The position numbers and the translations under genes were made by a program. DNA of 5,974 nt from an uncultured Gemella sp. (lineage in GTDB: Bacteria; Bacillota; Bacilli; Staphylococcales; Gemellaceae). This document shows, one piece after another, positions 1 to 5,702 of the stretch. Position 1 is the stretch's first letter, and every line of letters starts with the position of its first letter. The notes beneath the pieces are model-generated. The model made no database searches. It was not told the origin of the DNA and was given only the letters and a program-made list of their open reading frames with translations. The stretch spans positions 1 through 5,974 of the forward strand of contig CAMBPW010000064.1 of the NCBI GenBank assembly GCA_945869755.1. The letters are read 5' to 3'.

Positions 1-444
1 TTCATTTGCAAAAACATTTTCTATAGTTGATTTTGATAAATTATGTTTATAACTCATCATTTCACAAGAAATTTCTCTAATCCTTTCTGCCCTTTCTATA
101 TCGAATTGATTTTTACTGTATGCTAGTGTATTTTGTGCTAAAGATTGCAATTCACAAGCCCAAGTTATAATAATATCTTTTTCAAAAATTTTAATAATTT
201 CATTTATATTATTAATACAATTAAAGTTATTTTTCTCAAGAGCATTATTATTATTTAAAAATATATGATTTATATTATTTAATATATTTTCTTTATTGGA
301 AGTTAAATATAAATCTATATCATTTTCTATTTTAGGTATATAGTCGATATATTCAATCAAAATATCATTTTTAGTAAAAAACTTTAAATCATTTATTTTA
401 ATTTTATCTTTTAATATATAATCTATAAATAATTTTCTTTTCAT
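1..444 (-). CDS. Nudix hydrolase with Nudix N-terminal domain, 3' part missing (partial)
   Basis: I translated this frame from an ATG at 444-442. It stays open for 148 codons to the left edge, so the C-terminal part lies outside the window. Residues about 89-148 match the N-terminal domain that precedes the catalytic domain in one group of Nudix (ADP-ribose/CDP-choline pyrophosphatase-like) hydrolases: a W95-A-C-E-L-Q helix, then LAQNTLAYSKNQFDIER and an REIS-CEM helix, close to the family pattern IAQxGLxYxxxxxDxERY. Proteins of that group normally begin almost at this domain. Here about 90 residues come first, rich in Asn, Ile and Lys, with no motif I recognise. The long start is supported by an AGGAG 11 nt upstream and a good promoter; I see no convincing internal start. 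The Nudix box itself is not visible, so activity and substrate are inferred from the family. Confidence 0.75.
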   Translation of the reverse strand, partial: MKRKLFIDYILKDKIKINDLKFFTKNDILIEYIDYIPKIENDIDLYLTSNKENILNNINHIFLNNNNALEKNNFNCINNINEIIKIFEKDIIITWACELQSLAQNTLAYSKNQFDIERAERIREISCEMMSYKHNLSKSTIENVFANE

Positions 445-475
445 AAAACATTATTCTCCTAAATTAATATTCATA

Positions 476-504
476 ATTATACCATAGTTTACATAAATTA
501 TTAA
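476..504 (-). promoter_or_regulatory. Sigma-A promoter for the leftward Nudix gene
   Basis: On the minus strand a perfect TATAAT lies at 481-476, preceded by TGG, which makes an extended -10 (TGnTATAAT). Seventeen bases upstream, at 504-499, is TTAATA, a 4/6 match to the -35 consensus. Transcription would begin near 469, leaving a short leader before the AGGAG at 460-456 and the ATG at 444. This is a pattern match in AT-rich DNA, but the extended -10 and the position make it convincing. Confidence 0.7.
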
Positions 505-524
505 ATGTTAATTAAAATAATTTA
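494..524. repeat. Inverted repeat between the divergent promoters
   Basis: TAAATTATT (494-502) and AATAATTTA (516-524) form a perfect 9-bp inverted repeat with a 13-bp gap. The left arm overlaps the -35 element of the leftward promoter. It could be an operator, but in DNA this AT-rich such repeats often arise by chance. Confidence 0.3.
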
Positions 525-534
525 ATAAAATATA

Positions 535-563
535 TTGTAACTTTTTTCATTTAGTTGTATAAT
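535..563 (+). promoter_or_regulatory. Sigma-A promoter for the rightward unit
   Basis: TTGTAA at 535-540 and a perfect TATAAT at 558-563 are separated by exactly 17 bp. The start of transcription would be near 570, about 30 nt before the ATG at 599. It is the only strong promoter I see for the rightward genes, so it probably serves the small membrane protein and, by read-through of the terminator at 796-825, possibly mutX and the thioesterase as well. Confidence 0.75.
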
Positions 564-598
564 TAAAACGTAATAAAAAATGAAAGGGGTACAAAAAT

Positions 599-787
599 AT
601 GAAATTTTTAGTATCATTATTTTGGGGATTCATATTTTCATTTATAGCAATATTTATAATATCGTCGATACTAGGTAGCAATGGAATTAGTTCAGGTGTA
701 TCTGTTCAAAATTGTATTATTTTATCAGTGATTTTTACTTTTGGAGTTGCAACTTTAGAATTAGTGATTGGAAAAAATAAAAAATAA
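599..787 (+). CDS. Small two-helix membrane protein, DUF2929 (YjzD)-like
   Basis: This 62-residue protein is mostly two predicted membrane helices, at about residues 3-25 (FLVSLFWGFIFSF onward) and 38-57, with a short Gly/Ser/Asn-rich link and a basic GKNKK tail. The ATG is preceded by AAAGGGG at 583-589 with a 9-nt gap, and a near-consensus promoter lies just upstream, so the small gene is very likely real. The N-terminal pattern (MKF, hydrophobic, W, long hydrophobic run ending in SS, then a Gly) resembles the DUF2929/YjzD family of Bacilli membrane proteins, which have no well-defined function. The family call is from memory and tentative; the membrane topology is safer. A terminator follows 8 nt after the stop codon, so it may often be transcribed alone. 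Confidence 0.75.
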   Translation: MKFLVSLFWGFIFSFIAIFIISSILGSNGISSGVSVQNCIILSVIFTFGVATLELVIGKNKK

Positions 788-795
788 TAATTTAT

Positions 796-825
796 AGAAC
801 TGTGTTTTTATTACAGTTCTTTTTT
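796..825 (+). terminator. Rho-independent terminator after the small membrane protein gene
   Basis: AGAACTGT (796-803) pairs perfectly with ACAGTTCT (813-820) across a 9-nt loop and is followed by a run of T (820-825). The 8-bp stem is modest but has the classic form. It stands between the membrane protein gene and mutX, only 17 nt before the mutX start codon. Confidence 0.75.
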
Positions 826-830
826 AATAC

Positions 831-845
831 GGAGGTTAAGTTTTG
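831..845 (+). promoter_or_regulatory. Strong RBS fixing a TTG start for mutX
   Basis: GGAGGT at 831-836 is followed by a 6-nt spacer and TTG at 843-845. The next in-frame ATG is codon 7 (861-863); starting there would remove the conserved first strand of the Nudix fold, so TTG is the better start. Confidence 0.8.
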
Positions 846-1316
846 AATATTTTAGCTACTATGTGTTACATAGATGATGGAGAAAATTTTTTAATGTTAA
901 AAAGAACGAAAAAAGATAATGATGTTCATCACGGTTTAACTATAAGTGTAGGAGGAAAAATTGAAAATGGAGAAAGCCCTGAAGAATGTGTAATAAGAGA
1001 AGTTAAAGAGGAAACTAATCTTGATATAATAGAACCTACTTTGCGTGGGATAATTACATTTCCTGATTTCGAAGAAGGAATAAATTGGTATACATATTTA
1101 TTTACAGCAAATAAATTTAGTGGAGAAATTACAAAAAACTGTAACGAAGGTGATCTTGTTTGGGTAAAAAAAGAAGATATAAAAAATAGAAAAATACGTA
1201 CATGGGAAGGCGACTATATATTTTTAGATTGGCTTATTGATAATAAACCATTCTTTTCTGCAAAATTTATTTACGAAAAAAACATATTTAAAAAATATTT
1301 CGTAAGATTTTATTAA
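843..1316 (+). CDS. mutX: MutX-like 8-oxo-dGTP diphosphatase (Nudix hydrolase)
   Basis: A 157-residue Nudix protein, close to the length of streptococcal MutX (about 154). The family hydrolyses oxidised 8-oxo-dGTP to the monophosphate in the cytoplasm and so prevents A:T to C:G transversions. The Nudix box runs from G38 through E44 to R52-E-V-x-E56-E57, with the metal-binding REVKEE core intact; the usual Gly at position 59 is Asn. Further MutX-type signatures are the start (ATMCYID), NDVHHG at 26-31, and the C-terminal WEGDYIFLDWLIDNKPFFSA. The start codon is TTG, chosen because GGAGGT at 831-836 sits 6 nt upstream and the protein then begins as MutX proteins do. The thioesterase gene follows after 16 nt, probably as an operon. 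The exact substrate is inferred from similarity; other nucleotide substrates are possible. Confidence 0.88.
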   Translation: MNILATMCYIDDGENFLMLKRTKKDNDVHHGLTISVGGKIENGESPEECVIREVKEETNLDIIEPTLRGIITFPDFEEGINWYTYLFTANKFSGEITKNCNEGDLVWVKKEDIKNRKIRTWEGDYIFLDWLIDNKPFFSAKFIYEKNIFKKYFVRFY

Positions 1317-1332
1317 AAATAAGGAGTTTATT

Positions 1333-1716
1333 ATGAAAAAAAACATTTCATTAACAAAAGAATTTTTAGTTTTAGATAATCATAGTGCAAAAAGTATGGG
1401 AAGCGGAGATTTGAATGTTTTATCTACCCCTATACTAGTAGCATTTATGGAAGAAAGTTCAAAAGAATTATTGAATAATTATTTATCTAAAGAACAAGGA
1501 AGTGTAGGAAGTAATATAAATATAAATCACATTGCTCCTACAAAAATTGGAGAAAAAATTACTGTACATACAAAAATAAAAGAAAATAAAAAGGATAAAA
1601 TTATAAAATTTAACATAATAGCATACAATGAAGAACACCAAGAAATTGCTAATGCAGAACATACAAGAGTAATAATTAATAATGAAAAATTTATGCAGAA
1701 ATTAAATTCTAAATAA
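1333..1716 (+). CDS. Hotdog-fold acyl-CoA thioesterase, FlK (fluoroacetyl-CoA thioesterase) type
   Basis: A 127-residue single-domain hotdog protein of the FlK-like thioesterase group (COG5496). Such enzymes hydrolyse acyl-CoA thioesters in the cytoplasm, usually as dimers. The catalytic residues of FlK (Thr42, Glu50, His76, plus Gly69) have counterparts at T32 (in LSTPILVAFMEE), E40, H66 (in NINHIAPTKIGE) and G59, with exactly the same spacing. The H-x-A-P-T-x-x-G-E segment is typical of the group. The lid phenylalanines of true FlK (33 and 36) would fall on G23 and D26 by ungapped offset, so fluoroacetyl-CoA is not a likely substrate; a general short acyl-CoA or a toxic acyl-CoA is a better guess. 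The ATG has AAGGAG at 1321-1326 with a 6-nt spacer. It follows mutX closely and is followed by the terminator at 1727-1780. Confidence 0.82.
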   Translation: MKKNISLTKEFLVLDNHSAKSMGSGDLNVLSTPILVAFMEESSKELLNNYLSKEQGSVGSNININHIAPTKIGEKITVHTKIKENKKDKIIKFNIIAYNEEHQEIANAEHTRVIINNEKFMQKLNSK

Positions 1717-1726
1717 ATTACATATT

Positions 1727-1780
1727 ATTAATAAAAAATAGGATAGATAATAAAAATTATCTATCCTATTTTTTATTAAT
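1727..1780. terminator. Bidirectional terminator between convergent genes
   Basis: A perfect 24-bp inverted repeat (arms 1727-1750 and 1757-1780) surrounds a 6-nt loop (TAAAAA). The core GGATAGATAA/TTATCTATCC is flanked by A6 on the left and T6 on the right, so on either strand the stem is followed by a U tract. It can end the mutX-thioesterase transcript rightward and the M28 peptidase transcript leftward. Its right arm overlaps the last codons and the stop codon (1766-1768) of the peptidase gene. Confidence 0.9.
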
Positions 1781-3772
1781 TTTTGAAATCTCTTTTTCTA
1801 TTATTTTTAAAATTTCATATTCAGTACTTATTGTATTTTCCAATAATATTATTTGTTCTTTTAATATTTTTTCTAGCTTATTAATTTCTAATAAGCAATT
1901 ATTATCATTATTTGCTAATTTATTTTTCAATGATTCTAATATATCATATAAATCTATATGACCTACTATTCTTCCTACTCCCCACATTAATTTTTCAGGT
2001 TTTGCTTTTAATACATAATCATTGAAATAATCCCATACATATTTATCAAAATGATATGCTAAAAAATTATTATCTACTAAAAATAAATTTTTTTCTATCG
2101 CCGATAATTTATCATTATTTTTTAAATTATTTATAGCATTATTTATTTGCTTAATATTATTTATTATTATTTCATGAGGAAAATAAGGTTCATCTTCCCA
2201 ATTTAATTTCAATAAATTATCTTGAATAATTCTAAAAATTTTTAAAATAGCTAAATTTATATTTTTAACATTATCAAAATGTAATAATTTGTTACCATTT
2301 TGTTCTTCTACTTTAAAATTTAACTTTTTAGATTCAAATATTATATTTTTAGAAATATTTATTAATTCATCAATTTTATGTATATTATACTTTGTTATTA
2401 ACTCACTATCTATACTATCAATAAATTTATTAAATGTAACAGAAAAATCTAATGGTACAACTTGTAAATTATCATAATGTAAAGCTAACAAACCATATAA
2501 TATATGATGTTGTTTAAATACTAATTCATTATATGTTTCTTTATTATCAAATTGAGTATGATAATGTGTTTCTCTAAATTTTGAACTAGTAAAATCATTT
2601 CTAACGGCAGGTATTCCTCCTATTGAGAATGACCAATCATCTGCCCATGTAGTTAATGGTGTTATAATTTTTGTTTTTTCAGTATAAGCACCAGGAATAT
2701 TAGGAACTAATTTTATAAAACTTTCTAAATAAGTTTTTAATTCATTTACAGATGTTATTTCGTCAAATGGATTATGTAAAAATGCAGGTAATTCAAAATT
2801 TATATTTAATACAGCCTTTCCTTGCCATTCTGGGTGAATTTTAAAAACTTGATTGTATGCTCCTGTTGACCAATCATAACGAGTATTACTAGTTCCCCAT
2901 TCTTCTGCTGCCAACGCCGTGAAAATTATTGTTTTTTCCGGTTTATATCCACTTTTTTTCAGTGCTTTTGCTATACCAAACATTATGCCTACAGCTGTTG
3001 CATTATCTTGAAAACCATCAAAGTACGCATCATAATGTGAAGAAAAAATAATGTAAGATTCTGTATCTTTTCCTGTTATTTCTCCAGTTATATTATATGC
3101 TTTATCATTAAATTTTACTGTAGATTTTGCATTTAATTTTATAGTTACTTTATTATTGTTTTCAAACATAACTTCTTTTAATTTGTTTGCATCTTTTCTA
3201 GATATTGAGAATATAGGTGCATCATCAGGCCCAATAATATCATTTGCATTTAATGCATCTTCATCAACCTCACTAAATCCTAAATTTTGTGTTGCTAAAA
3301 CTGCCACTGCTCCTGAATATTTAGCTTGTAATGCTGGATAATTTACCCACCATTCTTCTCGTTGATTTATATCTATCAAAATTATTTTATCTTTAACATC
3401 TAAAAAATATAAATCATCTTTTGTTCCTCGTCCTGCATAAATTACTTCATATTCTTTTACACCGTTAGTATCAAAATTTATTTGATATGTTCCTAGTAAT
3501 ATATTTTGTTTATTACCATTAATATCAATAAATGTTGCTTCTGCTTTTTCAAATGTCCACGAATCTAATATAAATTCTTCTTTTTTAATATTGTTCAATC
3601 CTATTTTATTCATTTCATCTAATAAAAAATTTGCAGCATTATGTTCTGCATATGAACCAGCAGTTCTATATCCTAATTTGTCATTAGTTTTAAACTCGGT
3701 TAATTTGCAAGATAAATGATATGAATAGTCTACATCAATATTTTTAATATAATTTTTGAAAATCTTTTCCAT
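1766..3772 (-). CDS. M28 family zinc metallopeptidase with PA domain and long C-terminal helical region
   Basis: A 668-residue protein. After an N-terminal part (YRTAGSYAEHNAANFLLDEM at 35-54, typical of M28 entry helices) comes a PA-like insert at about 100-220, then the catalytic M28 core at about 225-435, then about 230 mostly helical residues. Candidate zinc ligands are H246 (SSHYDAY), bridging D256 (FQDNATA), E291, E327 (INFELPA) and H405 (HYHTQFD); E290 would be the catalytic base. D248 and the TWADDWSF...GIPA segment also fit the family. Position 327 is usually Asp. M28 enzymes remove single amino acids from peptides; which end is attacked cannot be told here. There is no signal peptide or membrane helix, so I infer a cytoplasmic enzyme. 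The ATG has AAAGGAGA (3786-3779) upstream. A hairpin separates it from potD. Confidence 0.85.
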   Translation of the reverse strand: MEKIFKNYIKNIDVDYSYHLSCKLTEFKTNDKLGYRTAGSYAEHNAANFLLDEMNKIGLNNIKKEEFILDSWTFEKAEATFIDINGNKQNILLGTYQINFDTNGVKEYEVIYAGRGTKDDLYFLDVKDKIILIDINQREEWWVNYPALQAKYSGAVAVLATQNLGFSEVDEDALNANDIIGPDDAPIFSISRKDANKLKEVMFENNNKVTIKLNAKSTVKFNDKAYNITGEITGKDTESYIIFSSHYDAYFDGFQDNATAVGIMFGIAKALKKSGYKPEKTIIFTALAAEEWGTSNTRYDWSTGAYNQVFKIHPEWQGKAVLNINFELPAFLHNPFDEITSVNELKTYLESFIKLVPNIPGAYTEKTKIITPLTTWADDWSFSIGGIPAVRNDFTSSKFRETHYHTQFDNKETYNELVFKQHHILYGLLALHYDNLQVVPLDFSVTFNKFIDSIDSELITKYNIHKIDELINISKNIIFESKKLNFKVEEQNGNKLLHFDNVKNINLAILKIFRIIQDNLLKLNWEDEPYFPHEIIINNIKQINNAINNLKNNDKLSAIEKNLFLVDNNFLAYHFDKYVWDYFNDYVLKAKPEKLMWGVGRIVGHIDLYDILESLKNKLANNDNNCLLEINKLEKILKEQIILLENTISTEYEILKIIEKEISKINKK

Positions 3773-3788
3773 ATATAATCTCCTTTAT

Positions 3789-3815
3789 AAAAGAGGTAGT
3801 TTAACTACCCCTTTT
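3789..3815 (-). terminator. Terminator-like hairpin after potD, before the M28 gene
   Basis: On the minus strand AAAAGGGGTAGT pairs with ACTACCTCTTTT around a TAA loop, a 12-bp stem with one G-U pair. It begins at the potD stop codon (3817-3815). The U run after the GC core is short (CTTTTAT), so termination is probably partial. The hairpin ends just upstream of the peptidase gene RBS (3786-3779), leaving no room for a promoter between them. Read on the plus strand it has a better T5 tail, but no plus-strand gene leads into it. Confidence 0.65.
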
Positions 3816-4894
3816 TAATGTCTATTTATATTTATTTTAAATTCCAAAAATAAGTCATTTTGTAACTGAACTATTTTTTGTGATTGAGATTCATAAACTT
3901 CTAAGTTTTTCATAGTTTCTTCGTTTGGATAAAATTCTTCATCCGAAGTAACCTCTTCAGGTAATAATTCTAAAGCTGCTTTTACTGGAGTTGCATATCC
4001 AATATATTCTGCATTTTGTGCTGCATTTTCAGGTTCTAACATAAAGTTAATAAATTTATATGCAGCTTCTTCATTTTTTGAAGTTTTTGGTATTACCATA
4101 TTATCGAACCAAATATTACTTCCTGCTTTTGGAACAGAATATATTAATTCTTCATTTTGAGCCATCATTCCTGCAGCACTACCAGAAAATGTTATAGCAA
4201 CTGCTGCTTCATTGTTTACCATTAACATAGTTTTTTCATCGTTATTAATAGCTTTTACATTACCACCCATTAATTCTAATTTTTTTTCTGCTAAACGCAA
4301 CTTTACTGGATCTGTTTCATTTACAGAATATCCTTCTGATTGTAACGCTAAACCTAACATTTCACGAGCACCATCTACTAATAAAATATTATTTTTTAAG
4401 CGTTCATCCCATAAATCTTCCCAATTTTCAAATGTTTGATCTTCATCTACTAAGTTTGGATTATAAACTATTCCTAGCGTCCCCCAAAAATACGGTATAG
4501 AATATTCATTTTCTTTATCAAAACTTAAATTTATTAATTTAGGATTAAGATTATCAAAATTTGTTATTTTATTTTTATCTAGTTTTTTTAATAAATCCAA
4601 ATCTTTCATCTTTTTTATCATATAATCTGATGGTACTATTATATCATAAGATGTTGAACCTGATTTTACTTTTGTCAACAATGCTTCATTTGAATCAAAA
4701 GTTTCATAAATTACTTTAATTCCTGTTTCTTCTTCAAATTTAGTAATTAAATCTGGATCAATATACTCTCCCCAATTAAAAATTGTCAACGTTCCTTCGC
4801 TACCTGCTTCAGAAGAGTCTATGTAACTTCTACTTTGTAATAATCCTATACTTAAAAGAAGAATAACAGTAGCATAAATTATTAATTTTTTCAT
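3815..4894 (-). CDS. potD: Spermidine/putrescine ABC transporter substrate-binding protein PotD
   Basis: A 359-residue periplasmic-type binding protein that captures polyamine outside the membrane and delivers it to PotB/PotC. Family signatures are FNWGEYIDPDLITKFEEETG at 39-58, ETFDSNEALLTKVKSG, YDIIVPSDYMI, IPYFWGTLGIVYN at 133-145, VDGAREMLG and IWFDNMVIPK at 261-270. Counterparts of E. coli PotD ligand residues appear to be W41, Y44, E178, W262 and D264; the E. coli Trp229 position seems to be F236. The N terminus is one hydrophobic helix (about residues 3-20) after MKK. There is no lipobox cysteine, and indeed no cysteine in the protein, so it is probably held by an uncleaved signal anchor or released by signal peptidase I rather than lipidated. 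The start follows potC by one nucleotide. Confidence 0.95.
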   Translation of the reverse strand: MKKLIIYATVILLLSIGLLQSRSYIDSSEAGSEGTLTIFNWGEYIDPDLITKFEEETGIKVIYETFDSNEALLTKVKSGSTSYDIIVPSDYMIKKMKDLDLLKKLDKNKITNFDNLNPKLINLSFDKENEYSIPYFWGTLGIVYNPNLVDEDQTFENWEDLWDERLKNNILLVDGAREMLGLALQSEGYSVNETDPVKLRLAEKKLELMGGNVKAINNDEKTMLMVNNEAAVAITFSGSAAGMMAQNEELIYSVPKAGSNIWFDNMVIPKTSKNEEAAYKFINFMLEPENAAQNAEYIGYATPVKAALELLPEEVTSDEEFYPNEETMKNLEVYESQSQKIVQLQNDLFLEFKININRH

Positions 4895-4909
4895 ATTACT
4901 TTACCTCCT
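4895..4909 (-). promoter_or_regulatory. potD ribosome binding site inside the potC 3' end
   Basis: The potC end encodes ...R-K-E-E-V-K-stop, and the codons GAG GAG GTA form an AGGAGGT Shine-Dalgarno sequence 8 nt before the potD ATG (4894-4892). Stop and start are one base apart, which supports coupled, efficient translation of the binding protein. Confidence 0.8.
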
Positions 4910-5702
4910 CTTTTCTTAACTTACTTAAATTAATTACATAATATATTGCTACAGCTAATATAACAAATAAAGTCATAACAGTAGATAATGAATTAATTTG
5001 TAAATTTATTCCTTGACGAGCCATTGAATAAACTTCTACAGAAAGTGTCTGAAATCCATTACCTGTTACAAAAAATGTTACTGCAAAATCATCTAATGAA
5101 TATGTGAATCCCATAAAAAATCCTGCCAAAATACCTGGAATTATATAAGGTATTATAACTTTTGTAATTACTTGATAGTAACTAGCACCTAAATCTACTG
5201 CAGCATCTATCATAGAGATTGGCATTTCGTAAAGTTTTGGTAAAACCATTAAAACAACTATAGGCACACTGAAGCCAATATGAGAAATTAATACAGACCA
5301 AAAACCTTGTAAACTGTCCAATCCTAATTTTTCTCCAATAAATGTAAACATTAGTAAAAATGAACATCCAATAATTACGTCAGGACTTACAATAAGAATA
5401 TTATTTCCTACTAAGTAGCTATTTTTAAATTTATTAGTTTTCAATGAATATATAGCTAATGCTCCTAATGTACCTAAAATTGCAGAAAAAAGACCGCAAA
5501 GTAAAGCTACAGAAAAAGTATTAATTACAATTACAATCATTCTAGTATTTTCAAATAATTCTAAATAATGAATCCAAGAAAATTCTTCAAATGAGTTCAT
5601 GTTACGTCCTGAACTAAATGAATAATAAGCTAAATAAACTATAGGAACATATAAAATGATAAATATCAAAGTTAAATACAATTTAGAAGATATGTTTTTC
5701 AT
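4896..5702 (-). CDS. potC: Spermidine/putrescine ABC transporter permease PotC
   Basis: A 268-residue membrane protein with about six hydrophobic segments (residues about 8-28, 58-85, 99-122, 136-155, 186-212 and 239-258). It forms the transport channel with PotB. The cytoplasmic loop contacting the ATPase PotA is clear: D166-A-A-V-D-L-G172 followed by P185, the EAA motif with Asp in place of the first Glu. The following GFTYSLDDFAVTFFVTG stretch is typical of PotC. Its ATG shares a base with the potB stop codon (TAATG), and AGGAGG lies at 5717-5712, so translation is probably coupled. The length is usual for the family and the gene is intact. Confidence 0.95.
   Translation of the reverse strand: MKNISSKLYLTLIFIILYVPIVYLAYYSFSSGRNMNSFEEFSWIHYLELFENTRMIVIVINTFSVALLCGLFSAILGTLGALAIYSLKTNKFKNSYLVGNNILIVSPDVIIGCSFLLMFTFIGEKLGLDSLQGFWSVLISHIGFSVPIVVLMVLPKLYEMPISMIDAAVDLGASYYQVITKVIIPYIIPGILAGFFMGFTYSLDDFAVTFFVTGNGFQTLSVEVYSMARQGINLQINSLSTVMTLFVILAVAIYYVINLSKLRKEEVK

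Noticed and set aside
2289..2477. 62-codon plus-strand open frame inside the M28 peptidase gene
   Set aside because: It is antisense to a well-supported gene, and its translation is a composition shadow with no family resemblance.
3156..3341. 61-codon plus-strand open frame opposite the PA region of the peptidase
   Set aside because: Antisense to conserved coding sequence, with no promoter context and no recognisable protein.
4212..4439. 75-codon plus-strand open frame opposite potD
   Set aside because: It lies wholly within the conserved potD gene on the other strand; Ser/Phe-rich shadow translation.
5182..5367. 61-codon minus-strand open frame in another frame of potC
   Set aside because: It overlaps the EAA-loop region of potC on the same strand, and its Cys/Arg-rich translation is unlike any real protein here.
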